64,000 nt of DNA from Woeseiaceae bacterium (GCA_030066655.1 JASJBE010000011.1:1-64000), one strand, 5' to 3'; counted from the first letter of the stretch, positions 38,537-48,366 are shown. Made by a program: numbers and translations. The notes: a model not told the origin generated them from the letters alone.

Positions 38537-39047
38537 AAAGCGTTTGATGGCCGCTCTGGCCGCGTTCGTCGTTTCGCCTGTTGCGACGGCGGGCGAAGCC
38601 ACCCATCACCCGGATCGGAGCCGGTATCTCGCACCGCATGCCGAGGCGGCTCCGGTCATCGACGGTAGAGGCGGCGAACATCACTACAATCACAATGCGT
38701 TCGCCTATCACATGTCACTCGACAACCGGGCGATCGACATCGGCGCGGACAGACAGGCCCGCGACTACTCTCATCACGTCGAGAGCCGTTGGCGCCAGCA
38801 CGAAGACAAGCTGATCTGGGAAGTCGCTATCGATATCTACACCGATGAGTATGTCGATAGCTCTGACGAGAACACACCCGTTAGGCTCACGGCCGGCAAG
38901 GTCATGGGACTGATGGTCGCGTATTGCGACAACGACCGTTCGGGGCTCCGCGAAAACTTCGTGGGCTCCGAGATCACTTACGAAGGCAAGACCGACCAGA
39001 GCTGTATCGATGCGGGCCTGTTCGGTAAGTTGGTACTCGATGACTAA
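38526..39047 (+). CDS. Exported CBM9-like sugar-binding protein, apparently internally shortened
   Basis: A 173-residue protein with a signal peptide (about 1-22), then APVIDG, which normally opens a CBM9-type domain, followed directly by GGEHHYNHNAFAYH and later MVAYCDNDRSGLRENF and AGLFGKLVL, which belong to the second half of such domains. About 80-90 residues usually found between these parts seem absent; this is from memory of the family. The frame is intact and overlaps both neighbours (11 and 8 bp), so it is probably expressed. It may bind glucan in the periplasm or may have lost binding. Confidence 0.65.
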   Translation: MFIRKRLMAALAAFVVSPVATAGEATHHPDRSRYLAPHAEAAPVIDGRGGEHHYNHNAFAYHMSLDNRAIDIGADRQARDYSHHVESRWRQHEDKLIWEVAIDIYTDEYVDSSDENTPVRLTAGKVMGLMVAYCDNDRSGLRENFVGSEITYEGKTDQSCIDAGLFGKLVLDD

Positions 39048-42000
39048 TACAGCACAGCAAGAGCAGGCGGCCATTGGCGTCGCAACAGACCGGGCCGTGT
39101 CCGGGGAATTCGTAGACTTCGATGGCGAGCGCTACTACGCGATCCACAACGTGGACCGCATGCCGCCGTTTTTCATCAGCCTGATCTCCAACGACGATCA
39201 CTGGCTGTTTGCGTCATCGACGGGCGGACTGACGGCGGGGCGCGTTTCGCCGGAGACGGCGCTGTTCCCGTACATCACCGTCGACAACATTCATCACAGC
39301 CTGCATCACACGGGACCGAAGACGATCGTCAAGCTGTCGACCGACACCGCGGTCAGGCTCTGGGAGCCGTTCAACACCGAGCAGAACGCGTTATTCGACA
39401 CGACGCGAAACATCTACAAGAACACGCTCGGCAACAAGCTGTGCTTCGAGGAGATCAACCACGATCTGGGCGTGGCGTTCCGTTACAGCTGGCTGACCAG
39501 CGACGACTACGGGATTGTGCGAAGCGCGGAGCTTCAGAACCTCGGCGGGTCCGGCGTGACGCTCGAGCTGCTCGACGGCATGCAGAACATCCTGCCGGCG
39601 GGCACGCCGAGATTCACGCAGACGAACTCGAGCAACCTGGTCGATGCCTACAAATGGACAGAGCTGGATGAGGGAACGGGCCTCGGGGTCTTCTCGCTGT
39701 ACTCGGGCATCACAGACAAGGCCGAGCCCTGCGAGTCACTGAAGGCGACAACCGTCTTTTGCCTCGGGCTTTCTGTCAGCACGCACTTGTTGTCGACCAT
39801 TCAGCTGCAGACCTTCCTCGAGGGAGGGCGCATACAGACAGAGACGCACAAGCGCGGCATTCGCGGGTCCTACTTCGTCAACGCGTCGGCAACACTGGGC
39901 GCCGGCGAGTCCCTTGCCTGGCACTTTGTCGCAAACCTTGAACAGTCGCAGGCAGACATTGTCGCGATCAGGAACCAGCTCCGGAATCCTGATGCAATAC
40001 TCGACGAGCTGAAGGCGTCCATCGATCGCGGCTCGGACAAGCTCGCGCGCATCATGGCGGGTAGCGATGCATTCCAGACAACGGCCGAAGAAAACGTGTC
40101 GGCGCACCACTACGCCAACGTGCTGTTTAACGTGCTGCGCGGCGGCATTTTCAATGACCAGTATTTCGTCCCGTCGAAAGACTTCAGGCGCACGGTCAGG
40201 CGCTTCAATGCACCGGTTTACACCGCCAACGAGAACTTCCTGAAGTCGCTGCCGGACCGGCTCCGATTCTCTGAGCTCTTGAAAGTCGTCAGGGACAACG
40301 GCGACAAGCAGCTCGAGCGGCTGGCGCAGGAGTACCTGCCCATTACGTTCGGCCGGCGCCACGGCGATCCGAGCCGCCCGTGGAACCAGTTTGCGATCAA
40401 CCTGAAGGATGAGGACGGCAACGAGCTACTGTCCTACGAAGGCAACTGGCGTGACATCTTCCAGAACTGGGAGGCGCTGACGCTCAGCTATCCGGAGTTC
40501 GTCGACAACATCATCGCGAAGTTCGTCAATGCGTCGACGATGGACGGCTACAACCCGTATCGCATCACGAAAGAAGGCATCGACTGGGAGGTCGAGGAGC
40601 CGGACAACCCGTGGAGCTACATCGGATACTGGGGCGACCACCAGATCATCTACCTGTTGAAACTGCTGGAGCTGTCCAGCGAGTTCGAGCCGGCCAAGCT
40701 GCAGAGCCTGCTGCGCGAACCGATCTTCTGCTACGCCAACGTGCCCTATCTGATCACGACCTTCGACAAGCTCCTCGAAGACCCGAAGAACACGGTCTCG
40801 TTTGACGACCCGCTCGCCGAACTGATCGAGCATCGTCTCACGACGATCGGCGCCGACGGCAAGCTGGTGCTGACCGAGGACGAGCAGGTTTACCAGGTCA
40901 ATCTGCTGGAGAAGCTGCTGGTTCCGCTGTTGAGCAAGCTCGGCAACCTCGTTGTCGACGGCGGTATCTGGATGAACACGCAGCGCCCCGAGTGGAACGA
41001 CGCCAACAACGCGCTGGTCGGAAACGGCCTGTCAATGGTGACGCTGTGCTACATGCGCCGCTATGTCCAGTTCATGACGGATCTGCTGGCTGATGAGACG
41101 GAGGACTTCGCGATCTCCAACGAAGTCGCCAACTGGCTGAAAGACACCGCCGCCGCGCTGAAGCTCCTGTCAGACGAAGTGTCGGGCGATGAGCCGACGA
41201 GTGAAGCGCTGCGGCACAAGGTGCTCGTCGAACTCGGCGAGGCCTCCAGTCGCTTCCGCGAAGCCGTTTACAAGGACCACCGTTTCTCCGGGCAGGAAAC
41301 GCAATCGATCGGCTCGGTCCGCGACCTGCTGGCCGACGCGTTGCCGATTATCGACAAGAGCATCCGCACAAATCGCCGGGACGACGGGCTGTACCACGCC
41401 TACAACCTGCTCGGCCATACGGAGTCCGGTATCAGCGTCGAGACGCTGTACCCGATGCTCGAGGGGCAGGTCGGGATCTTAAGCTCCGGCGCGCTGAACG
41501 CTGCGCAGGCCGTCGAGGTCGTCGAGGCCCTGTTCGAGAGCAGCGTTTTCCGCGCCGACCAGAAGAGCTTTATGCTGTACCCCGACAGGGAGCTGCCGAG
41601 CTTTCTCGAGAAGAACCGGATACCGGAAGAGAGTGTGCAGGCATCCGCGTTGCTGGCTGCGATGTCCAAAGCCGGAGACGGTCGGCTTGTCCTTCGAGAT
41701 GAAGACGGTCACTACCGCTTCAGCGCGGACCTCACCAACGTGTCGGACGTGAAGACCGCCCTCGAAGAGCTTCGCGAAGACTACGGCGCAGATGTCGACG
41801 GTGACTGGGACAGCATCTGCAACCTGTATGAAGAGATCTTCAATCACAAGGCCTTCACCGGACGCTCGGGAACGATGTTCGGCTTCGAGGGACTGGGCTC
41901 GATCTATTGGCACATGGTGTCGAAGCTGCTGCTGGCCGTGATGGAGAACTTCTTCGCGGCAATAGACGGCGGTGCCGATGATGGCGACGTGAAGAAGCTT

Positions 42001-42516
42001 GCCGAGCTGTACTACCGCGTGCGCGAGGGCATCGGCTTCAACAAGACGCCAGCGGAGTACGGCGCGTTCCCGACGGATCCCTACTCACACACGCCCAAAC
42101 ACTCCGGCGCACGGCAGCCCGGCATGACGGGACAGGTGAAGGAAGAGATGCTGTCGCGCTTCGGCGAGCTCGGTGTCCGGGTCAGCGACGGCGCCGCTCG
42201 CTTCGAACCCAGCCTGTTACGGTCCCGGGAGTTCGTCAGCGAAGCACGCAGATTCGGCTACCTCGACGTCGACAACGAATGGCGATCGATCCAGGTGCCT
42301 GCCGGCGGGCTCGCGTTCAGCTGGTGCCAGGTGCCCGTCGTCTACTTGCTGGACGACGCCGCACCAAAAGGACTGGTCGTTACACTGAAGGACGGCTCCG
42401 AGGAACACGCCGACACAACGACGCTGAGTCGTGAGCAGAGCAGGAAGCTTTTTTGTCGCAGCGGTGAGATCATAAAGATCACCGTCCGCATTTCCCAAGA
42501 CATGATTTTGAACTAA
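39040..42516 (+). CDS. Large GH149/GH161-like beta-1,3-glucan phosphorylase (putative)
   Basis: A 1158-residue protein without a signal peptide. Size, absence of export signal and context fit the GH149/GH161 phosphorylases (GH94 relatives), which cleave beta-1,3-glucan oligosaccharides with phosphate to give glucose 1-phosphate. An EWNDANNAL segment places a WND aspartate at residue 654, where GH94 enzymes have their catalytic acid, and there is a conserved-looking YIGYWGDHQIIYLL stretch. ATG 39040 is preferred: it overlaps the previous stop (ATGACTAA), whereas codons from 39010 merely lie in the upstream gene. The family choice is tentative. Confidence 0.65.
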   Translation: MTNTAQQEQAAIGVATDRAVSGEFVDFDGERYYAIHNVDRMPPFFISLISNDDHWLFASSTGGLTAGRVSPETALFPYITVDNIHHSLHHTGPKTIVKLSTDTAVRLWEPFNTEQNALFDTTRNIYKNTLGNKLCFEEINHDLGVAFRYSWLTSDDYGIVRSAELQNLGGSGVTLELLDGMQNILPAGTPRFTQTNSSNLVDAYKWTELDEGTGLGVFSLYSGITDKAEPCESLKATTVFCLGLSVSTHLLSTIQLQTFLEGGRIQTETHKRGIRGSYFVNASATLGAGESLAWHFVANLEQSQADIVAIRNQLRNPDAILDELKASIDRGSDKLARIMAGSDAFQTTAEENVSAHHYANVLFNVLRGGIFNDQYFVPSKDFRRTVRRFNAPVYTANENFLKSLPDRLRFSELLKVVRDNGDKQLERLAQEYLPITFGRRHGDPSRPWNQFAINLKDEDGNELLSYEGNWRDIFQNWEALTLSYPEFVDNIIAKFVNASTMDGYNPYRITKEGIDWEVEEPDNPWSYIGYWGDHQIIYLLKLLELSSEFEPAKLQSLLREPIFCYANVPYLITTFDKLLEDPKNTVSFDDPLAELIEHRLTTIGADGKLVLTEDEQVYQVNLLEKLLVPLLSKLGNLVVDGGIWMNTQRPEWNDANNALVGNGLSMVTLCYMRRYVQFMTDLLADETEDFAISNEVANWLKDTAAALKLLSDEVSGDEPTSEALRHKVLVELGEASSRFREAVYKDHRFSGQETQSIGSVRDLLADALPIIDKSIRTNRRDDGLYHAYNLLGHTESGISVETLYPMLEGQVGILSSGALNAAQAVEVVEALFESSVFRADQKSFMLYPDRELPSFLEKNRIPEESVQASALLAAMSKAGDGRLVLRDEDGHYRFSADLTNVSDVKTALEELREDYGADVDGDWDSICNLYEEIFNHKAFTGRSGTMFGFEGLGSIYWHMVSKLLLAVMENFFAAIDGGADDGDVKKLAELYYRVREGIGFNKTPAEYGAFPTDPYSHTPKHSGARQPGMTGQVKEEMLSRFGELGVRVSDGAARFEPSLLRSREFVSEARRFGYLDVDNEWRSIQVPAGGLAFSWCQVPVVYLLDDAAPKGLVVTLKDGSEEHADTTTLSREQSRKLFCRSGEIIKITVRISQDMILN

Positions 42517-42530
42517 GCAGGAAGACCCTG

Positions 42531-43418
42531 GTGTCCAACTATTACAAGAAGAAACTCTCCCTCTCGGGAATTGATATCTCGAACTACTCGACCGAAGACC
42601 TGAAGGAGCTGGTTCGCAAGATCCTCGAGGACGGCATTAGTGGCATTTGTTTCAGCCCCTATGTTGAGGGCCAGAAGCCCGGTAGCCAGGTCACCGAGGA
42701 GCAGATCCGCGAACGCCTGGATATTGTTGCGCCCCACGTACGCGGCATTCGGACGTTCTCGTGCCGGGAAGGACACGAACTGATTCCCGCCATCGCGAAA
42801 GAGAAAAACCTGAAGACGATGGTCGGCGTCTGGCTGGACGATGAACTCGACAAGAACGAGGAAGACCTGCAGAACGGCATCGCGCTCGCAAAGGAAGGGC
42901 TCGTCGACATCCTCGCGATCGGCAATGAGGTCCTTCTGCGCGGCGACCTGACGGAAGACCAGCTGATCGACTACCTCGAGCGAGCCAAGGCGGCGGTTCC
43001 GGATGTCGATGTCGGCTATGTGGATGCGTACTTCGAGTTCAACGATCACCCGCGCATCAGCGATACCTGCGACGTCATCCTGGCAAACTGTTATCCGTTC
43101 TGGGAAGGCTGCCCCGCCGAGCACGCGCTCCTGTACATGAAAGAGATGTACCGCAGGGCTCAGTGGGCGGCGAAGGGCAAGCCCGTCATCATCAGCGAGA
43201 CCGGCTGGCCGAACATCGGCACCGCGGAGGGCGCTTCTGTCCCCAGCTTTGAGAACGCCATCAAGTACTTCATTGACACCTGCCGCTGGGCAGAGGAAGA
43301 CGGGATCGAGGTCTACTACTTCTCAGCCTTCGACGAAGCGTGGAAAGTGGCCGCAGAGGGCGACGTGGGCGCCTACTGGGGCATCTGGGACAAGGACGGC
43401 GTTCCGAAATACTTCTGA
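42531..43418 (+). CDS. GH17-family beta-1,3-glucan hydrolase or transglycosylase
   Basis: A 295-residue TIM-barrel protein with the two GH17 catalytic motifs: AIGNEVL (Glu133, acid/base) and ISETGWP (Glu223, nucleophile). It carries no signal peptide, so cytoplasmic action on imported beta-1,3-oligosaccharides is suggested, in step with the preceding phosphorylase. GTG 42531 follows an AGGAAG site. It ends 115 bp before the LacI gene. Transglycosylase activity is known for some GH17 proteins and cannot be excluded. Confidence 0.88.
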   Translation: MSNYYKKKLSLSGIDISNYSTEDLKELVRKILEDGISGICFSPYVEGQKPGSQVTEEQIRERLDIVAPHVRGIRTFSCREGHELIPAIAKEKNLKTMVGVWLDDELDKNEEDLQNGIALAKEGLVDILAIGNEVLLRGDLTEDQLIDYLERAKAAVPDVDVGYVDAYFEFNDHPRISDTCDVILANCYPFWEGCPAEHALLYMKEMYRRAQWAAKGKPVIISETGWPNIGTAEGASVPSFENAIKYFIDTCRWAEEDGIEVYYFSAFDEAWKVAAEGDVGAYWGIWDKDGVPKYF

Positions 43419-43533
43419 CGCCATCGAGTGCTGCAGCCAGCAACGTTAGTCTAATGGACGACACGCTGCCGGAGCAGCTTTAATAAAGACAACGGCCGCA
43501 CCGCCACCGGGAACAATCGGGACGAGTGACGAT

Positions 43534-44571
43534 ATGAGACACAACCTGAAAGCCACGATTAATGATGTCGCCAATCTTGCCGGCGTGTCGATCAAGACAG
43601 TCTCTCGCGTCGTCAACAATGAACCGAATGTCCGCCGCGATACGCGTGACCGGGTTGAGCGCGCGATAGCGGACCTGAGCTACCGCCCGAACGTATCCGC
43701 CAGGAACCTCGCCAGCAACAGGGCGAGACTGATCGTGCTGGTCTACGATGACCCGGCTGCCTATGAGGCTCCCAGTTCCGGCTACGTGACCAAGATGCAG
43801 GAAGGCGCGTTGCGCGCCTGCAAGGAGGCCGGCTACGAACTGCTTATCCAGCCGTGCAACTACCGAGAGCGAGGCCTGTCGGACCAGCTCCGGAAACTGG
43901 TGGAGTATACGAGACCGTCTGGCGTAGTCATCGCCGCGCCGCTGTCGAACATGCCGAGAATCGTCAAGGCGATCGAGGAGTCCGGCGTTCCATTCGTCAC
44001 CGTATCGCGCGGGCAGAAAAGCCGTCGTCACTTCTCGGTCGCCACGAATGACCGGGAGATCAGCAAGGACATGACCTTGCATCTCGTTTCAGAGGGCCAC
44101 AAGCGAATCGCGTTTATCTGCGGTGACCCGGAACATGCTGCGGTCGCCAACCGCTTCGATGGTTACAAGGACGGACTCGAACAAGCCGGCATCAGGTTCG
44201 CATCGAAGTACGTCTGCAAGGGCGACAACTCCATTGGTTCCGGGGAAAAAGCGGCCGGCAAGCTGCTGGACCTGGCCAAACCGCCGACGGCGGTGTTTGC
44301 GGCTAACGATGACATGGCCGCCGGCGTCATGCGCGCGGCCGCCAAGCGGGGGCTGACCGTGCCTGATGACCTGTCGGTCGCGGGTTGTGACGATATTTCG
44401 CTGGCCCGCCAGGTCTACCCGGCCTTGACGACAATACGCCAACCGTTCGCCGAGATGGTCCAGGCAGCGACATCGGCGCTGATAGAGAAGAGACTGCCGC
44501 CGGGTCAGCTGGAACTCGTTCCCGGCAGCCTGTCGGTTCGGGGCAGTACAGGGCCGGCGCCGAAGTCCTGA
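43534..44571 (+). CDS. LacI-family transcriptional regulator
   Basis: A 345-residue regulator with an N-terminal helix-turn-helix (TINDVANLAGVSIKTVSRVV), a hinge and a periplasmic-binding-protein-like sugar-sensing domain ending about residue 335. It closes the plus arm of the glucan locus. Two palindromes TGACARCGYTGTCA, each overlapping a -35 box, lie before the TonB receptor and the left-edge GH16 gene, and are the most likely targets. The effector is presumably a glucan-derived sugar. No such palindrome lies just before this gene, so autoregulation is not evident. Confidence 0.92.
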   Translation: MRHNLKATINDVANLAGVSIKTVSRVVNNEPNVRRDTRDRVERAIADLSYRPNVSARNLASNRARLIVLVYDDPAAYEAPSSGYVTKMQEGALRACKEAGYELLIQPCNYRERGLSDQLRKLVEYTRPSGVVIAAPLSNMPRIVKAIEESGVPFVTVSRGQKSRRHFSVATNDREISKDMTLHLVSEGHKRIAFICGDPEHAAVANRFDGYKDGLEQAGIRFASKYVCKGDNSIGSGEKAAGKLLDLAKPPTAVFAANDDMAAGVMRAAAKRGLTVPDDLSVAGCDDISLARQVYPALTTIRQPFAEMVQAATSALIEKRLPPGQLELVPGSLSVRGSTGPAPKS

Positions 44572-44603
44572 GCACTGCCTGCGCCCGCGCGTGTGGTGAC
44601 TCC

Positions 44604-45596
44604 TTAAAGAACGACCATCAGCTTCCCGGTGTTGCCGCCGGTAAACAGCAGGTTGATTCCTTCGATAGCACTGGTCAGCCCTTCCAGTTTGTGCGCCCGG
44701 TATTTGAGCTTGCCCGCCTTGTAGTAGTCCGTCAGCGCCGCGGTCATCTTCGGGATGTTGTCATAGTGATCCGGAATGGCGAAACCCTGGATCGTTAAAC
44801 GCTTTCTGATGATGTTAATCCAGTTCGGACCCGGCGCCGGTCGGTCGGTGTTGTAATCTGCGATCATGCCGCAGACGATGATGCGCCCGTGCGCATTCAT
44901 GCGATTGAACACCGCATGCTGTACCGGCCCGCCGGTATTTTCGAAATACAGGTCAATGCCATCGGGCGTCGCCTCGACGAGTTGCTTCCTCATCGAATCC
45001 GACTTGTAGTTGATCGCCTTGTCGAATCCCAACTCATCCTCTAACCAGCGACACTTGTCATCGGTGCCCGCCGTGCCGACGACACGCAGGCCCTCCGCCT
45101 TGGCGATCTGACCGACCATCGAGCCGACGGAACCCGCTGCACCCGATACGACGAGCGTCTCGCCCGCCTTCGGTTTACCGATCTCGATGAGCCCCTGGTA
45201 GGCCGTCATGCCCGGTAAAGTCAGCACGCAGAGAACGGCCTCTTCGCTAATGCCGGGCGGTAAGGTTTGCAGGCCCTGGCCATCGCTGACCGCGTACTCG
45301 GACCAGCCCAGCATGCCCCAGACACGATCACCGACCTTCAACGTAGCGTGCTTCGATTCGACGACTTCGCCGCAGCCGCCGGAACGCATGATCTCGCCGA
45401 GCTCGACCGGCGGAATGTAGCTGTTCCTGTCCTCGGTCATCCATCCCTTCATCGCCGGGTCGAGCGACATGTGGGTCTGGCGGATCAGCACCTGACCGTC
45501 CTCGAGCTCGGGCGTTTCCAGTGTGACCGTTTCGAAGATGTCGGGCGTGATCGTCAGGCCGGGTCGTTTGACCAGCTTAATCGCTGTGTACTGCAT
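44604..45596 (-). CDS. NADP-dependent medium-chain oxidoreductase (CurA/leukotriene B4 dehydrogenase-like)
   Basis: A 330-residue zinc-independent MDR enzyme with the nucleotide-binding motif SGAAGSVGSMVGQIAK (about 150-165) and a PGMTAYQGL segment before it. The family reduces double bonds of enones such as curcumin or 15-oxoprostaglandins using NADPH. An AAAGGAA ribosome-binding site precedes ATG 45596. It converges on the LacI gene with a 32-bp gap and is not part of the glucan locus. Confidence 0.9.
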   Translation of the reverse strand: MQYTAIKLVKRPGLTITPDIFETVTLETPELEDGQVLIRQTHMSLDPAMKGWMTEDRNSYIPPVELGEIMRSGGCGEVVESKHATLKVGDRVWGMLGWSEYAVSDGQGLQTLPPGISEEAVLCVLTLPGMTAYQGLIEIGKPKAGETLVVSGAAGSVGSMVGQIAKAEGLRVVGTAGTDDKCRWLEDELGFDKAINYKSDSMRKQLVEATPDGIDLYFENTGGPVQHAVFNRMNAHGRIIVCGMIADYNTDRPAPGPNWINIIRKRLTIQGFAIPDHYDNIPKMTAALTDYYKAGKLKYRAHKLEGLTSAIEGINLLFTGGNTGKLMVVL

Positions 45597-45713
45597 GCTT
45601 GTTCCTTTCGCTGTTGGGCTGGCCTTGTGGCCGATGGTGAGAGTGTATCGCTCGGGAGCGGCGCTAACCGAACTTTGTCGCAGCGCATCGCTAGCCTATC
45701 CAGCAAAGCATCA

Positions 45714-46649
45714 CTAGCCGGGCGAGCGCGGCTCGACGTTATACTCGAGGACGAGAAAGTCCGCTTTCTTGAAGAAGAGGAACCGCCGGCGCTTGCACGG
45801 CCGCAAGCTCACTCTCGCTCGCTGCCCGACGCCGATATTGCTGAACCCGGCCGTATCCTGGCGAGTCGCCACACAGGCATACTCGGCGCCGTCGTCTGAG
45901 TGGAGCTTAAAAAAGACGTCATCGTCGGTTCCACCGAGCGAGCCCATGTCGCCGACAATTGTGTCTGCGCCTGGCGGCGCGACGGACTGGGCAGCCGGGG
46001 GCGCCGTCGAAGCGCTTTTCAGATAGTCGGGCAGCACCCCGATAGCCTCTGAATGCTCCTCGCGGGGCGTTAAGCAGTCATATTCGACGAAGAACCGATC
46101 GGCCTTGAGTCGCGAAACAAAATCGTCGAGGAACTCCGGCAGGCTGCTGGCCAGCACGCGGTGGCTGCAGGCCTCCGGATACACTTCTATGACCTGGCCA
46201 ACCGCGCCGCCCGGCGCCGGATCGAGGTCGATGTAACGATGCACATCGCCATTCGATGATGACAGCGGAATCCACTGCACTGAAAACGGATGAGGCTTTA
46301 CCGGGCCCACTACGGATATGACGCTGTCCTCGATCGCCTCGCGCCAGCGAACGAAGTCGTCCAGCGGTTTCTCGTCAGCGAAGCCCTTGATCGTGTTGAA
46401 GTGGTTGAGGGCCTCGTCCAGCGGGAAGAACCAGTGGCCTTCATCGAAGACGCTGGGTATGTCAACGTCACTGCCATCGGATATTTGGTACAGCGCACGA
46501 TGAGCGTCAGGCAAATCCAGGCCAATGGCCGCTGAGAACGCATCCAGATCAGCATCGCTCGCCGGCGGGCGCAATCCTTCGATGGCCTCGGGCTGGTGCT
46601 CCCCGAACCACGTCAGCAGGTCCTGCCACGTGTCCTGCAGTGTCGTCAT
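45714..46649 (-). CDS. SMI1/KNR4-family protein with C-terminal extension
   Basis: A 311-residue soluble protein. Residues about 1-190 form a SMI1/KNR4 (SUKH-type) domain: PPASDADLDAFSAAIG, LPDAHRALYQISDG and a WIPLSSSNGDVHRYIDLDP segment. SUKH proteins are often immunity proteins against contact toxins, but no toxin gene is adjacent. After a Pro/Ala-rich linker (about 215-235) a C-terminal part of about 75 residues ends in a Lys/Arg-rich beta-like segment I do not recognise. It diverges from the DJ-1-family gene. Confidence 0.8.
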   Translation of the reverse strand: MTTLQDTWQDLLTWFGEHQPEAIEGLRPPASDADLDAFSAAIGLDLPDAHRALYQISDGSDVDIPSVFDEGHWFFPLDEALNHFNTIKGFADEKPLDDFVRWREAIEDSVISVVGPVKPHPFSVQWIPLSSSNGDVHRYIDLDPAPGGAVGQVIEVYPEACSHRVLASSLPEFLDDFVSRLKADRFFVEYDCLTPREEHSEAIGVLPDYLKSASTAPPAAQSVAPPGADTIVGDMGSLGGTDDDVFFKLHSDDGAEYACVATRQDTAGFSNIGVGQRARVSLRPCKRRRFLFFKKADFLVLEYNVEPRSPG

Positions 46650-46775
46650 TCCGAACTCCCCTCCAGGCCAGCCGGAGCGTTGACCTTGATCTGCCGGTCG
46701 GGCGTCTGGCCACTTATAGATAAGCCATTGATTCTGTTAGAGTATCAGCTTGACCTCGACATGCAAGGAGTGTTC

Positions 46776-47486
46776 ATGCCCGCCAGCCGCGTGCTATTTG
46801 TCCTGACCGGTCACGACCGGCTTGGCGACGCCACCGATGCGTCTGCCGAGAAGACCGGTTTTCATCTCTACGAGGCCGCGAAACCGTGGGGCAAGCTGAC
46901 GGACGCCGGATTCGACGTCGTCCTCGTGACACCCGAAGGCGGCCCTGCACCGATCGATCCGAGCTCGGCTGACTTCGGCAACGCGGACTGCCTGCGCTTC
47001 CTCGATGATCCGGACGTTGCGCGTGCGATCGAGCGCTCTCCTTCCCTGAACGACGTCAATGTCGACGACTTTGACGCGATCTACTTCCCGGGCGGCCACG
47101 GCACGATGTGGGACCTGCCAACCAGTGCTTCGGTCAGTTCCGCGGTCGCGGCCATGCATGAACGCGGCAAGGTCATCGCCGCCGTGTGTCACGGCCCGGC
47201 AGCGCTGGTGAATGCCCGGCGGTCGGATGGCGGCTGGCTGGTCGACGGCAAGACCGTGTCGGCGTTCAGCGATGAAGAAGAGCGCGCAACGGGCAAGGAC
47301 ATGCTGATGCCGTTCGCGCTGGCATCGATGCTCGAGGAGCGCGGCGCAACGCTCAACATCGCGCCCGACTTCGAAGCCTGCGTCTCGGTGGACGGCCAGC
47401 TGGTCACGGGCCAGAACCCGGCGTCGGCCGACGGTGTCGCCGACGCGATCCGTCAACTCGTCGAAAAGCGATCGGCGGCCGCGTAG
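46776..47486 (+). CDS. DJ-1/PfpI-family protein (Hsp31-like)
   Basis: A 236-residue protein with the nucleophile elbow AAVCHGPAAL (catalytic Cys, then His) and an IYFPGGHGTMWDL segment bearing the family's gate region. The FHLYEAAKPW segment is typical of the glyoxalase III/Hsp31-like branch. It may detoxify methylglyoxal or act as a protein deglycase or holdase. ATG 46776 has AAGGAG five bases upstream; an ATG at 46761 would lie before that site and is less likely. Confidence 0.9.
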   Translation: MPASRVLFVLTGHDRLGDATDASAEKTGFHLYEAAKPWGKLTDAGFDVVLVTPEGGPAPIDPSSADFGNADCLRFLDDPDVARAIERSPSLNDVNVDDFDAIYFPGGHGTMWDLPTSASVSSAVAAMHERGKVIAAVCHGPAALVNARRSDGGWLVDGKTVSAFSDEEERATGKDMLMPFALASMLEERGATLNIAPDFEACVSVDGQLVTGQNPASADGVADAIRQLVEKRSAAA

Positions 47487-47487
47487 A

Positions 47488-48348
47488 TCAGGTACGTCTC
47501 CCACCCAGGGACAGGAGCCGCTGCATCCCGAACGATAGAGGGACAGCAACGAGGCAGGCGAACAAGGGCGTCGTCGCCCAGGCGGACGCGCCGGCCGTCA
47601 GCAGGAACTGGACGCCTGCGAGCAGGCCGATACCGAGGCCTGCGTTGACACGCACGGCGATCAACTTGTCTGGTCGTACGTCGCACACCGACACCGGGTG
47701 CCTTGTGTTTGCCATCACGAGAGAGCAGGCAATGGTGATTGCCGCAAATCCCGCCCACAGCTCGTAGGACTGGTCCGTCGACACGATGCTGTCGATACCG
47801 AGCCAGGAAAACGCGCCTGCGCAGACACCCGCAGCGACGTAGTGAAGTTTCGCGCCGTTCGGCAACAGCGCGTCTGCGATGAACGCCAGCCCAGCGACGA
47901 TTAGCAGCAGCGGCAGGTCCATCGAATACGCCGCGAATACGGAAAGGCCCAACACCGATACGGTATCGAATGGCCTCGCTGACAGGCCGGTCGATTGATT
48001 CACGATACGAACGAGGAACAGCACCGCGAACCCGAGCAGTACCGAGCTCGGGCCCAGAAACAGGCTGACCGGCCACGCAATGAACAGTGCAAGGAACGCG
48101 GCCGCATCGTCATCGGGCGCGAGTTCCCGGGTCAGCGCCCAGGACACGAAACCGACGAGCAGCGCATTGATCGCCGCGGCCGCGGGGCTCAATGCGATGA
48201 CGTCCGCCGTGGCGAGCGCGGCGCTGGCCACCACGAGCATCGGCAGGGCCAGCAGCAAAGCCCGGTTGGTCGGATACGCCGGGTCTACCGGACGTGCGAT
48301 GGACGTGAAACGGTAGACGCCCCTCAGACTTTCGCGATCAGCAGGCAT
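47488..48348 (-). CDS. Uncharacterised polytopic membrane protein
   Basis: A 286-residue protein with about eight to nine hydrophobic helices (for example ALLLALPMLVVASAALATA and LLLIVAGLAFIADALL) and a soluble N-terminal segment of about 30 residues. I do not recognise the family. The helices are Ala/Leu/Val-rich with few charged residues, apart from a loop containing VCDVRPDKLIAVR. It converges on the DJ-1-family gene with a one-base gap. Upstream, on the same strand, is the 38-residue membrane protein. Confidence 0.7.
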   Translation of the reverse strand: MPADRESLRGVYRFTSIARPVDPAYPTNRALLLALPMLVVASAALATADVIALSPAAAAINALLVGFVSWALTRELAPDDDAAAFLALFIAWPVSLFLGPSSVLLGFAVLFLVRIVNQSTGLSARPFDTVSVLGLSVFAAYSMDLPLLLIVAGLAFIADALLPNGAKLHYVAAGVCAGAFSWLGIDSIVSTDQSYELWAGFAAITIACSLVMANTRHPVSVCDVRPDKLIAVRVNAGLGIGLLAGVQFLLTAGASAWATTPLFACLVAVPLSFGMQRLLSLGGRRT

Positions 48349-48366
48349 CGCCCGGGCCCGGATCGC

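Noticed and set aside
39010..39039. Ten-codon extension of the large phosphorylase-like protein
   Set aside because: ATG 39040 overlaps the previous stop in a typical coupling arrangement; the extension lies inside the CBM9-like gene.
43465..43478. Possible terminator GCTGC-CGGA-GCAGC before the LacI gene
   Set aside because: The stem is only five pairs and the following tract is mixed A/T; too weak to call.
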